Shown piece by piece: positions 32,980-44,493 of a stretch of 64,000 nt of DNA. Numbering within the stretch: the first letter of the stretch is position 1; each line of letters begins with the position of its first letter. The notes under the pieces are model-generated. The model had not been told where the DNA came from. It saw nothing but the letters and a program-made list of their open reading frames with translations, and searched no databases. Source of the DNA: Tsukamurella paurometabola DSM 20162 (GTDB taxonomy: Bacteria > Actinomycetota > Actinomycetes > Mycobacteriales > Mycobacteriaceae); the NCBI RefSeq assembly GCF_000092225.1, contig NC_014158.1:124001-188000 (forward strand). The letters run 5' to 3'. The translations under genes were made by a program, and so were the position numbers.

Positions 32980-34038
32980 TCAGACTTCGATTTGCTCTTC
33001 GAGCTTGGTGAGACGGAATCGAGCCATCGCCAGGTTGGCCCGCGCCCGGTCCAGCACCAGGTACAGGAACAGGCCTTCGGCGCCCTGCCGGATGGGGCGC
33101 ACGATCTGATACTGCGAGCCGAGGGTGATGAGGATGTCTTCGATGTGATCGTCGAGGTCCAGGTCGCCCAGCGTGCGGCTCATGGCCTGCACCAGCGCCG
33201 AATTGCCCGCAGCGGCGACTTCGAGGTTGAACTCCTTCGGGTCGCCCGCGGTGGCCAGCGCCATGCCGCTCTGCGAATCCACCAGGGCCACGCCGAGCGC
33301 ACCCTCGATGCTCATCGCCTCCGTCAGCGACTCGTTGAAGTCGGTCATATCACCGCGCTCCTTCGGTTCGGGCAGCACCGTCGGGTCCACGTAGGACTCG
33401 TCGATCTGGGTGTACGGGAACGCGTCGATCGCCAGGGTCTCACGGACGGGCGGAGGCTCGTGGTCGACTTCGACCACATCGACCACCTCGACATCGATGT
33501 AGCCGTCCGGGTGATCGGCCAGGTCGATCACCGGCTCGTGCTCCGCGGCCGATCCGGTGGACTCCTGCCGGCCGTTCTCGGCGCGCGGCTCGAACCGGGG
33601 AGGCGCGAACTGGTCGAAGCCGCTGTCGAATCCGTTCGATTCCGGTGGCACGTCGGACGGCGCCGGCCGCGATGACGCGCTGTACCCGAACATGCCCGCC
33701 TCGAAGGTGTCGGACTCGGGCTGGACGCCGAGGAAGGTCTCCGAGGTCAATGGATCGTTGAGCGGGTCCGGCTTGCTGCGCTGCTCCGGTTCGGGCCGAC
33801 GGGGCTCGGGCCGGGGCTGCGACGGTGCCTGGGGAGCGGTGGGCGGAGGAGCCTGCTGGCCCCGCGACGGTGCGCCGGCCGGTGGTGTTGCCGGCTGGGG
33901 ACCTGCCGGCGGGGGCTGCTGCGGCGGAGGAGCTGCGGGCCGCTGCGGCGGGGCCTGCGTGGCCATGCCGGTGTCGTGGACGCCGTAGTAGTCGTCCACT
34001 CGCTTGCGGTTGTTCCGCGGGAACCTCGGAGAGTTCAC
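32980..34038 (-). CDS. Roadblock/LC7-domain protein with long proline-rich N-terminus
   Basis: GTG 34038 behind GAGG gives 352 residues. Residues 1-20 are basic (NSPRFPRNNRKRVDDYYG). Residues 25-110 are a Pro/Gln-rich disordered run and 110-230 are acidic and disordered (DGYIDVEVVDVVEVDHEPPP). The last 120 residues form a roadblock/LC7-like fold (MTDFNESLTEAMSIEGALGV, then SALVQAMSRTLGDLDLDDHI and GAEGLFLYLVLDRARANLAM). Such domains dimerise and regulate small GTPases in the MglA/MglB and actinobacterial conserved-operon systems, but no GTPase gene is nearby. The start overlaps the MBL-Rieske stop by four bases (GTGA). Confidence 0.75.
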   Translation of the reverse strand: MNSPRFPRNNRKRVDDYYGVHDTGMATQAPPQRPAAPPPQQPPPAGPQPATPPAGAPSRGQQAPPPTAPQAPSQPRPEPRRPEPEQRSKPDPLNDPLTSETFLGVQPESDTFEAGMFGYSASSRPAPSDVPPESNGFDSGFDQFAPPRFEPRAENGRQESTGSAAEHEPVIDLADHPDGYIDVEVVDVVEVDHEPPPVRETLAIDAFPYTQIDESYVDPTVLPEPKERGDMTDFNESLTEAMSIEGALGVALVDSQSGMALATAGDPKEFNLEVAAAGNSALVQAMSRTLGDLDLDDHIEDILITLGSQYQIVRPIRQGAEGLFLYLVLDRARANLAMARFRLTKLEEQIEV

Positions 34039-35633
34039 GTCAACCTCTTCGCGCGCAGTTCGTGCCCGCTCGACGTGAGGCAGCGGCCCGATTCCAGGTC
34101 CCACTGCCAGCCGTGCAGGTTGCAGGTGAGCTTGCCACCCTCGACCACGCCGAACTTCGACAGGTCGGCCTTGAGGTGCGGGCAGCGGCGCTGCACCTCC
34201 CAGCCGTCGAGTTCGGTGGACGCGGAATCGTCGTGGGCCTCGGAGAACCAGCCGTCGGCGTAGGCGATCCGCTCAGGGGTCAGGCACTTGAAGAAGGTGT
34301 ACAGGAATTCGTTGTAGCCGCCGATCCGCCAGGTGGTGAACCGGGTCGACAGGAAGATCGTGTTCACCCAGTCCGGTTCGTCGTCGCGGAGCACGGTGCG
34401 CACCAGCTCGGGCGCGATGCGGAAGCCGTAGCGGTACTTGCCGTCACCCTCGGCCGGTTCGCGGACGATGCGGTTCGGGAAGTCGAGCACCACCGTCTCG
34501 TCGCCCATCTCCAGACCCACCGCGTAGCCGATACCGTCGCTGATCAGGGCCGAGGCCTGCATGATCGGCTCGAACTTGGCCTTGAGCGCGCCCAGCAGCG
34601 GCACCCCGTCGTCGGGCGCCCACGAGGCCTTCTCGGCGGCCAGCACCGGGGCCTGCCGTTCGGCGAAGGCGTCGAGGTATGCGGTCTTGTTCTCGAAGAT
34701 CTCCATCACCTCGGCCTCGGGTACCGGGTGCGTGAGCGAGAGCATCTCGGTACCGCGGAAATCGCCGACGGTGCCGGGGATCATCAGCAGGCCCCCGTCG
34801 TTGCCGTTCTTGCTCATCTCCTCGAGGAAGGTGATCTGGTCCGGGAAGATGTTCGACGGGTCGCCGAGCACCGTCTCCTCGCCGGTGCGGCCCTCGTCGT
34901 TGAGGTAGCGCAGCTCGGGGTCGAGGAAGGCCGGCGGGCCCGCCGAGGGCACCACCCAGGTGGCGCCAACCTGGTCGACGTAGCTGCGGGCGCGGTCCAT
35001 GCCGCGCTGGCGCTTCTGCTCGGCGAAACGGCGCTTGGAGCCCTTCGGCATGTCGTAGACCATGGGGTACCAGATGGCGCCTGAGTATTGCAGCAGGTGC
35101 ACGTCGATGTGGCCGAAGTTGTCACCCAGGACGTCCATGTCCACGGGGCGGGCGTCGTTCATGTTGAACAGCACCGTCTCGCCGTCGGCGACCACGATCC
35201 CCGAGTCACCGATCGGCCCGTCGGCGGGCGCGCGCAAGGCGATGATCATGATGTCGAGATCGCCCTTGGGGCCGCTCACCGTGTGCTTGACGGAGTCCTC
35301 GGTCTCGAAGAACCTGGTGAAGCCCAGTTTCTCCAGCTCACGCTTGAGATCCGGTACGGGGTAGTCCGGCAGCAGGACGGTGGCGTCCTTGTTGATGTTC
35401 TCCGCCAGATTCTTCGCATCGAAGTGATCGCGATGCAGGTGGGAGACGTACAGGTAGTCGACGTCGCCGAGCGCCTTCCAGTCCAGCTGCGTGTTGTCCG
35501 GGAACGGGAACCAGGAGCCGAAGTAGGCAGGGTTCACCCAGGGGTCGCACAGGATGGTGCCCGCGGTGGTGGTGATGTGGAAACCCGCGTGCCCGACGCT
35601 GGTGACCTGCACAGTGGAGCCTTTCGCTGACAT
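34035..35633 (-). CDS. MBL-fold hydrolase with C-terminal Rieske domain (Rv3818-like)
   Basis: In the 532-residue protein residues 1-250 form a metallo-beta-lactamase fold with VGHAGFHI, CDPWVNPAYFGSWFPFPD and the metal motif SHLHRDHFD. A central region of about 200 residues follows. The last 60 residues form a Rieske domain (RRCPHLKADLSKFG and LTCNLHGWQWDLESGRC, i.e. C-x-H and C-x-x-H). This MBL plus Rieske pairing is the architecture of CMP-N-acetylneuraminate hydroxylase and of Rv3818, suggesting an iron-dependent oxidation. The substrate is unknown. Translational coupling to the roadblock gene is new information about context. Confidence 0.85.
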   Translation of the reverse strand: MSAKGSTVQVTSVGHAGFHITTTAGTILCDPWVNPAYFGSWFPFPDNTQLDWKALGDVDYLYVSHLHRDHFDAKNLAENINKDATVLLPDYPVPDLKRELEKLGFTRFFETEDSVKHTVSGPKGDLDIMIIALRAPADGPIGDSGIVVADGETVLFNMNDARPVDMDVLGDNFGHIDVHLLQYSGAIWYPMVYDMPKGSKRRFAEQKRQRGMDRARSYVDQVGATWVVPSAGPPAFLDPELRYLNDEGRTGEETVLGDPSNIFPDQITFLEEMSKNGNDGGLLMIPGTVGDFRGTEMLSLTHPVPEAEVMEIFENKTAYLDAFAERQAPVLAAEKASWAPDDGVPLLGALKAKFEPIMQASALISDGIGYAVGLEMGDETVVLDFPNRIVREPAEGDGKYRYGFRIAPELVRTVLRDDEPDWVNTIFLSTRFTTWRIGGYNEFLYTFFKCLTPERIAYADGWFSEAHDDSASTELDGWEVQRRCPHLKADLSKFGVVEGGKLTCNLHGWQWDLESGRCLTSSGHELRAKRLT

Positions 35634-35697
35634 CAGTTACCGCTACAGGGTAATGGGCCGCGCCCGCGGGTGGCCTTCCGCGGCTACTCTTGCGAGC

Positions 35698-36468
35698 GTG
35701 GAACCCATCTACGGAACGATCATCAAGGTAGCCCGCGGCATGTGGGCCTACCAGGGCATCCAGTTCACCGAGGTGGACTTCCAGAAGTTTCCGCGCGAGG
35801 GCGGTGCGGTGGTGGCCATCAACCACACCGGGTACCTCGATTTTCCGTTCGCCGGGAAGCCGGCCGACGAGGCGGGGCATCGCAAGGTGCGATTCATGGC
35901 GAAGAAGGAGGTCTTCGACAATTCGAAGACCGGCCCGCTGATGCGCGGCTGCAAGCACATCCCCGTCGATAGGGAAGCAGGTGCCGAGGCCTATGCCGCC
36001 GCCGTGGACGCGCTCAAGGCGGGCGAGCTGGTGGGGGTGTACCCCGAGGCCACGCACAGTCGCAGCTTCGAGCTGAAGGGCTTCAAATCCGGTGCCGCGC
36101 GCATGGCGATCGAGGCCAACGTCCCGATCGTTCCCGTCGTGGTGTGGGGCGCGCAGCAGATCTGGACCAAGGGTCTCCCGAAGCAGTTGGGCCGGAACAA
36201 GTTCCGAGTGCTGATCGGCGTCTGTGATCCGCTCGATCCCGTCGGTCCGCCCGACGAGCTCACCGCCCGGCTCAAGGGTGAGATGCAGACGATGCTCTAC
36301 CAACTGCAAGACCTGTATGGCCCGCATCCGCAGGGCGCAGCCTGGGTGCCGCGCCGCCTGGGCGGTAGCGCGCCCACCTTGGAGGAGGCCGACGCGCTGG
36401 ACGCGGCCGATATCGAGGAGCGGCGCCGCCGCCGGGAGGAGCGGCTCGGCTCGGGTGACGATGCCTGA
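35698..36468 (+). CDS. 1-acyl-sn-glycerol-3-phosphate acyltransferase-like protein
   Basis: The 256-residue PlsC-family protein has motif I NHTGYLDFPFAG (the H-x4-D), motif II around FMAKKEVFDNSKTGPLMRG, motif III VGVYPEATHSRSFELKGFKS, and motif IV VPIVPVVVWGAQQIW. It acylates a lysophospholipid or related lipid on the inner membrane face. It matches the Rv3814c-Rv3816c group in position. The start is GTG 35698. It overlaps the HAD gene by eight bases. Confidence 0.9.
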   Translation: MEPIYGTIIKVARGMWAYQGIQFTEVDFQKFPREGGAVVAINHTGYLDFPFAGKPADEAGHRKVRFMAKKEVFDNSKTGPLMRGCKHIPVDREAGAEAYAAAVDALKAGELVGVYPEATHSRSFELKGFKSGAARMAIEANVPIVPVVVWGAQQIWTKGLPKQLGRNKFRVLIGVCDPLDPVGPPDELTARLKGEMQTMLYQLQDLYGPHPQGAAWVPRRLGGSAPTLEEADALDAADIEERRRRREERLGSGDDA

Positions 36469-37294
36469 CGCCGAGCTGGGGGAGCGGCCCGTCCTGGTCG
36501 CGAGCGACGTCGACGGGACTCTGGTCGACGAGGCCGAGAAGATCAGTCCCCGCACGCACGCCGCCCTCCACGCGGTCCGTGCCGCCGGTGGACATTTCGT
36601 CTTGGCGACGGGGCGCCCGCCGCGCGCCGTGGATCCGATCGCCGATCAATTGGACTTCGCGCCGCTGGCCGTGTGCGCGAACGGTGCGGTGCTCTACGAC
36701 ACCGGTACGTCGAAGGTGGTGTCGGCGGCGCTCATGTCGCCGGACCTATTGGCCCACATCGCCGAGCTGGTGTACGAGCATCTCCCCGGGGCGGGGTTCG
36801 CCGCGGAGCGCGTGGCGCAGGGAGAGCACGATGCGGCGACCCCGCGGTTCGCTGCGTCGACGGGGTATCAGCACGCCTGGCTGGAACCCGAGACGGTCTC
36901 CGCTGAGGACGCCGTGGTGCTCAGCCATCCCGCGGTGAAGCTGTTGGTCCGGCAGCCGGGCATGACCTCGGACGAGATGCACGCGCGGGTCGCGCCTCAC
37001 CTGGCCGGCATCGCCGATGTCACGTACGCCACGAACAACGGGCTGATCGAATTCCACGTGCCCGGTGTCACCAAGGCCACCGGTATTCGTGCCGCCATGC
37101 GGCACCTCGGGCTGTCCGACGATGTGCGCACCGCCGCCTTCGGCGATATGCCCAACGATGCAGAGATGCTGCGCTGGGCCGGTGTAGGCGTCGCCATGGC
37201 GAACGCGCATCCCGTCGCGCTGGACGCCGCGAATATGGTCACCTCCACCAACCTCGACGATGGCGTTGCCCAGATCCTGGAGCGTTGGTTCTAA
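36461..37294 (+). CDS. HAD-superfamily (Cof-type) phosphatase (Rv3813c-like)
   Basis: The 277-residue protein has HAD motif I ASDVDGTLVDE with nucleophile and acid aspartates, motif II LATGRPP, a Cof-type C2 cap, the lysine in EFHVPGVTKATGI and motif IV FGDMPNDAEMLRWAG. It should remove phosphate from sugar phosphates or flavin precursors. The start is ATG 36461 within the end of the acyltransferase gene. After its stop the base composition falls abruptly. Confidence 0.9.
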   Translation: MPDAELGERPVLVASDVDGTLVDEAEKISPRTHAALHAVRAAGGHFVLATGRPPRAVDPIADQLDFAPLAVCANGAVLYDTGTSKVVSAALMSPDLLAHIAELVYEHLPGAGFAAERVAQGEHDAATPRFAASTGYQHAWLEPETVSAEDAVVLSHPAVKLLVRQPGMTSDEMHARVAPHLAGIADVTYATNNGLIEFHVPGVTKATGIRAAMRHLGLSDDVRTAAFGDMPNDAEMLRWAGVGVAMANAHPVALDAANMVTSTNLDDGVAQILERWF

Positions 37295-37327
37295 CGATTC
37301 CTGTCCAGCGCAGCGATTAGCCGGCGA

Positions 37328-37924
37328 TCAATGAGGTTGTGGAACGCCTTTCATGTAGATATCGGTTATGTCGCGATAGCTTAGACTGAATGGAAAGGTA
37401 AGTGGGTCGCCATTGTCGTAGTCGTAGTAGTAGACGCTCGGCGAGGACGAATTTGTATACTTGTACAGCCAATCTACTCCAACCTCGTCTTGGCTCATGT
37501 GGCGCTTTTCCCACTGTGACGCGAGCCCGATGTCGAGCCATTGATGAAATGGACTGCCGACCCCGATCTTTGTCCTGAACCTACTGTTTTGCCGGACAAG
37601 TACGTACTTTCCCACGAGGTCGAAATTCGACGCCTTCCACTCTTGGCGTCCGGTAAACGTGTCACCTCTCTCGTACCCAGTTCGACGCAGGCTGTAACCG
37701 TCGTCGTCTCTGGTGATGGACAGAAGGATCTCTCCGTCGTCCATCTGGTCCCTGGCAGGGCCGTTGGGAAGTATTAGTGTGTTCTCATCCTTGAGGTAGG
37801 GGCGGCCGAATGCAACCAGGCGCGTGCCGGTGGCACGCTGAGCTTCAATGCTTTCGAGATAGTTTTGAACCTCGGTCCAGTATTCCATGGTGTCGATGAA
37901 TTCGTCTAGTCTTTCCCAGGGCAT
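37328..37924 (-). CDS. Orphan protein in AT-rich island, possibly an immunity-type protein
   Basis: The 198-residue protein starts at ATG 37924 behind AAGGAGGGG, giving a soluble acidic/aromatic protein (MPWERLDEFIDTMEYWTEVQ; YYYDYDNGDPLTFPFSLSYR). Its codons are far less GC-rich at third positions than the neighbours, a sign of recent transfer. The middle (RRTGYERGDTF and KASNFDLVGKYVLVRQ) recalls Imm61-type immunity proteins, but this is an impression only. No toxin gene is adjacent. It lies between the conserved HAD and SpoIID-like genes, an insertion relative to the usual order. Confidence 0.6.
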   Translation of the reverse strand: MPWERLDEFIDTMEYWTEVQNYLESIEAQRATGTRLVAFGRPYLKDENTLILPNGPARDQMDDGEILLSITRDDDGYSLRRTGYERGDTFTGRQEWKASNFDLVGKYVLVRQNSRFRTKIGVGSPFHQWLDIGLASQWEKRHMSQDEVGVDWLYKYTNSSSPSVYYYDYDNGDPLTFPFSLSYRDITDIYMKGVPQPH

Positions 37925-38127
37925 TGCGTACTTCCCCTCCTTACTGATCACGGTCTCTTCGCATAGCCGAGTTCGAGCAACTCGTCGACAGAAAGTCTTG
38001 TCATGTTGCCGTCCATGCATGTGTGCGATCGCGAAGTCTAAGCGGGCCACGAGCGGTGGCGCGGCGGCTTCCGGATGCGGGAGCGGTGTATGTGACGCGA
38101 GTTTCAGTGGCGGGATGTAGCGCTCCG

Positions 38128-38244
38128 GTCGTCCCCCACGCCTAGCCGAACCACATGCCCAGCGATTCCTCCCCTATGCAGCGAACGACGTGGGATGGGG
38201 GAGGGGGCCGGGGATGCGCGGATGGGGGAGGCGTGGGGGACGAC
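38128..38244. repeat. Long-range inverted repeat with perfect 16-bp arms
   Basis: GTCGTCCCCCACGCCT (38128-38143) and its exact complement AGGCGTGGGGGACGAC (38229-38244) enclose 85 bases rich in GGGGGAG and ATGCxCxG patches. No transposase is nearby. It may be the ends of a very small element, a transfer scar, or an RNA-level structure. Confidence 0.5.
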
Positions 38245-38348
38245 GGTGCCGCCATCGCCACGCCGGACTGTCCGCAGCGTCGAGACCCGATCCGGCCCGA
38301 CGAGCAGCCGCTCGCGACGGCCACTCGCACCCCCTCTATGTGACTGGT

Positions 38349-38395
38349 GTGACAAAAGTTGCTCTCGTGACGAATGTTGCAAATGGTGTTAGTCT
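38349..38395 (+). promoter_or_regulatory. Promoter of the SpoIID-like gene with a tandem direct repeat
   Basis: TGACGA (38368-38373) and TAGTCT (38390-38395), 16 bases apart, form a plausible promoter 66 bases before the ATG. Two direct repeats, GTGACAAAAGTTGC (38349-38362) and GTGACGAATGTTGC (38367-38380), lie 18 bases apart over and just upstream of the -35. That is the geometry of a response-regulator site. Confidence 0.5.
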
Positions 38396-38461
38396 CGACC
38401 TCACGTTGAGCCTCGGAGAACCCCGACGGTGGCTCACACGCGTCGAGCTGAAGGAGAAACC

Positions 38462-40669
38462 ATGCCCGTGTGGATCGACGGCGGTCCCCGTCGCCGCCGC
38501 GTACGGCGCACCCTCGCGATCGCGATGCTCCCGGCGATCGCCGTGGGCGGCGCGGCCCTGGTGTTCACTGGTGCCACCAGCACAGACGACCCGGCCCTCG
38601 CGGTCGGCAGCAACGTCACCTTCACCGGACAGGGCAACGGCCACGGCCGTGGCATGGGCCAGTGGGGCGCCTTCGGTTACGCCAAGGCCGGCTGGAAGGC
38701 CGAGCAGATCGTGGCGCACTACTACGGCGGCAGCGTGCTGTCCCGTGTCGATGTGAATCTCCCCGTCAAGGTCCAGCTCACCCAGCAGAAGTCGGTCAAC
38801 GTCTTCGCCCCCGCGGGCGCGAAGGTCGGCGACGAGAACGTGGCGCCCGGCCAGGCCGTGCGCATCGACGGTGGTAACGCGGTCATCACCGAGGGGTGCG
38901 GCGGCAAGGTGGTCAAGACGATCCCGGCCGGAGACGGCACGGTGAGTCCGGTCAATCCCGCGGCGGGCCGCCCGGAGAACGAGATCCTGCGATTCTGCGG
39001 AAGCAACGCCAGCTACCGCGGCGCGCTCTCCACTCAGGACGGCAAGGTCTTCAACACCGTCAACATCGAGGACTACCTGCGCAGCGTGGTCCCCGTCGAG
39101 AGCAAGGTCGAATGGGCCGATCAGGGCGGTACCGAGGCGCTGCGCGCCCAGGCCATCGCCGCACGCTCCTACGCGCTGGCCGAGAGCGCCAAGCGCGGCG
39201 ACCGGTACAACGACACCCAGGACTCGCAGGTCTACGGCGGTTTCGCCAAGGAGGATAAGCGCAGCGACGCCGCAGTCAGCTCCACCGCCGGCCTGGTGAT
39301 GGCCAAGGACGGGTTCGCGGTGCCCACGGAGTTCTCCAGCTCGACCGGTGGATACACCGCGGGCGGCGACTTCACCGCGGTCAAGGACGACGGCGACGTG
39401 GTCTCCCCGTTCCGGAACTGGAACCAGTCGGTGCCCGCCACGAAGATCGCGTCGGAGTTCGGGGTCGGCAAACTCGAGTCGATCCGTATCACCAAGGTGC
39501 AGTCCGCAGCCGCACCCCGGGTCGCGCAGGTCGAGATCAAGGGCAGCGAGCGCACCGTGACCGCGTCGGGCGCGGATGTGCGCAAGAAGCTGGGCTTGCG
39601 GTCGGACTGGTTCGTGATCGACGGCCAGGGCGGTCCGGGTGCCGCGGCTGCACCGTCGGTGCCGAGCGCCCCCGCCGCCGGTTCCCAGAACCCGCCGACG
39701 TCGGCCCCCGCCCCCGCGCCGGTACCCGGCAACGTGGTGGACCGTCCGATCATCGCGGCCCCGGTCGACCCGTTCAACCCGGTGCCGACGGCGCCGAACT
39801 CGTCTCAGATCGCTCCTCCGGGTGCGACCACGGCGACGGTCTCGCCCTCCGGGGCCCCCGCAGTTCCGGCCGCACCCGCTGCTCCAGCGGCGCCTGCCGC
39901 CCCCGCGGCGGTACCCGGCGCGGCCACCCCGGCGGCGCCTGCCGCCCCCGCTGCTCCGGCCGCGCCCGCCGTCCCGACGGTGCCCGCCGCGCCCGGGGGA
40001 GCCGCCCCCGCCGTTCCGGCGGCACCGACCGCCCCCGCTGCGCCGACGATCCCCGGCATCCCCGCGCCCCCGGCGGCCGGCACCGGTATCGATGCGCTGC
40101 AGGGCCGAGCCATCACCGGCAAGGCCGCGGTCGAGGCCGCGTACCGCTCTGCCGGCGGCGAGAAGGGCACGCTCGGCCCGGTGGTCGCGAACCCGATCAC
40201 GTTCCCGGACGGCTCGATGTTCCAGTCCTATGCGAACGGCACGATCTACTACACGCCGGCCAACGGTGCGCAGGTCGTCCCGTCGGGTATCGCCGCCCCG
40301 GCGACCCTGATGAACTGGGTCACCGCGTTCGCCGCGGGTGGAGCACCGTCGCTCCCGCCGCTGCCGCTGCTCAACCTGATTCCCGGGTGGGGCGATGTGC
40401 TGGGCATCAACCCCACACAGAGCGACACCCCGCCGGGTGTCCCCGCGGTGCCGGTGACGCCGGGCGCACCCGCCGCACCGTCGGCCCCCGCGGCACCTGC
40501 GGCACCTGCGGCCCCCGCGGCACCTGCGGCACCCGCCGTGCCGGCCGCACCGTCGGCCCCCGCAGCGGCACCCGCCGCCCCGGCTCCCGCGGCTTCCGCA
40601 CCCGCTGCTCCGGCGGGTTCGGGGTCCACGCCGCTGCCCGTCCCGACGGTGCCCGGCGCGCCCTCCTGA
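38462..40669 (+). CDS. SpoIID/LytB-domain cell-wall protein with Ala/Pro-rich linkers
   Basis: The 735-residue exported protein has AAGGAG before ATG 38462 and a basic start followed by a signal helix (TLAIAMLPAIAVGGAALVF). Residues 50-395 are SpoIID/LytB-like: GHGRGMGQWGAFGYAKAGW, VNIEDYLRSVVPVES, the EALRAQAIAARSYAL motif, DSQVYGG, and FSSSTGGYTAGGD. Two long Ala-Pro repeats flank one LGFP-like unit near residue 560 (GGEKGTLGPVVANPITFPDG, followed by SYANGTIYYTP). SpoIID enzymes are lytic transglycosylases acting on peptidoglycan, and LGFP units bind the mycolate envelope. It lies immediately before glf and so belongs to the envelope locus. Confidence 0.85.
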   Translation: MPVWIDGGPRRRRVRRTLAIAMLPAIAVGGAALVFTGATSTDDPALAVGSNVTFTGQGNGHGRGMGQWGAFGYAKAGWKAEQIVAHYYGGSVLSRVDVNLPVKVQLTQQKSVNVFAPAGAKVGDENVAPGQAVRIDGGNAVITEGCGGKVVKTIPAGDGTVSPVNPAAGRPENEILRFCGSNASYRGALSTQDGKVFNTVNIEDYLRSVVPVESKVEWADQGGTEALRAQAIAARSYALAESAKRGDRYNDTQDSQVYGGFAKEDKRSDAAVSSTAGLVMAKDGFAVPTEFSSSTGGYTAGGDFTAVKDDGDVVSPFRNWNQSVPATKIASEFGVGKLESIRITKVQSAAAPRVAQVEIKGSERTVTASGADVRKKLGLRSDWFVIDGQGGPGAAAAPSVPSAPAAGSQNPPTSAPAPAPVPGNVVDRPIIAAPVDPFNPVPTAPNSSQIAPPGATTATVSPSGAPAVPAAPAAPAAPAAPAAVPGAATPAAPAAPAAPAAPAVPTVPAAPGGAAPAVPAAPTAPAAPTIPGIPAPPAAGTGIDALQGRAITGKAAVEAAYRSAGGEKGTLGPVVANPITFPDGSMFQSYANGTIYYTPANGAQVVPSGIAAPATLMNWVTAFAAGGAPSLPPLPLLNLIPGWGDVLGINPTQSDTPPGVPAVPVTPGAPAAPSAPAAPAAPAAPAAPAAPAVPAAPSAPAAAPAAPAPAASAPAAPAGSGSTPLPVPTVPGAPS

Positions 40670-40721
40670 TCACAGCGACCGGCCGGGTGGCGCCGTGAGG
40701 CCCTCCCGGTCGGTACTCTGA

Positions 40722-43884
<3,163 letters not shown>

Positions 43885-43888
<4 letters not shown>

Positions 43889-44493
43889 GCGACCGCGAGC
43901 CCGGACAGGGGGCGACGTTCGAACTGAACCCGGAGGAAGCCGCGCTGGTCGCCGTGCAGGCGAAGTTGGCGGACCGCCCGGGCGTGCTGCCCGCAGCGCG
44001 GGGGCTGAGCCATTTCGGCGAGCACTCCCTCGGGTGGATGGGGCTGGCGGCGCTCGGCGCCCTGCTGAGCAAGGACCGCCGTCGGCAGTACGTCACCGCG
44101 GGGGTCGGCGCGTTCGTCGCCCATGCCGCTTCCGTCGTGATCAAGCGGATCGTGCGCCGCCGCCGGCCCGATCACCCGGCGATCGCGGTGGGGGTGGGTA
44201 CTCCCAGCAAGCTGAGCTTCCCGTCGTCGCACGCCACCAGCTCGACCGCCGGATCCATCCTGCTCGGCCGCGCTTCCGGCGTACCGGGAGGCGCCCTGCT
44301 GCTGCCCGCGGCCGTGGTGCCGCCGATGCTCACCTCGCGCATGGTGCTGGGCGTGCACTACCCGACCGACGTGGCGGCGGGTGCCGCCATCGGTGCGGCG
44401 ACCGCACTGGCCGCGATCGAGGGTGAGAGACTGTGGACGCGCCGCGAGGCGCGCAAGGCCGGAAAGAATATGACGAAGGGGTCGGACAACTGA
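43885..44493 (+). CDS. PAP2-superfamily phosphatase (Rv3807c-like)
   Basis: The 202-residue membrane protein carries the PAP2 motifs KRIVRRRRPDHP, the FPSSHATSS serine-histidine and the third motif SRMVLGVHYPTDV. Rv3807c is proposed to dephosphorylate decaprenyl-5-phosphoribosyl phosphate to give the precursor of decaprenyl-phosphoryl-arabinose. Context supports this: it lies between glfT2 and ubiA, the synthase of its proposed substrate, with start and stop overlaps on both sides. Confidence 0.92.

Larger units (their letters stand above)
37925..38461. other. 537-bp intergenic region with no gene seen
   Basis: The first 150 bases are AT-richer; the rest is GC-rich and G/C-skewed (runs such as GGGGGAGGGGGCCGGGG near 38200). 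It contains a 16-bp inverted repeat (38127-38244 area) and, at its right end, the promoter of the SpoIID-like gene. Small frames here have no ribosome binding sites or protein-like composition. Confidence 0.6.

Noticed and set aside
39840-40030. DNA repeat array
   Set aside because: The repetition comes from Ala-Pro codons of the SpoIID-like protein linker. Unit length and sequence vary, so it is not a CRISPR or minisatellite.
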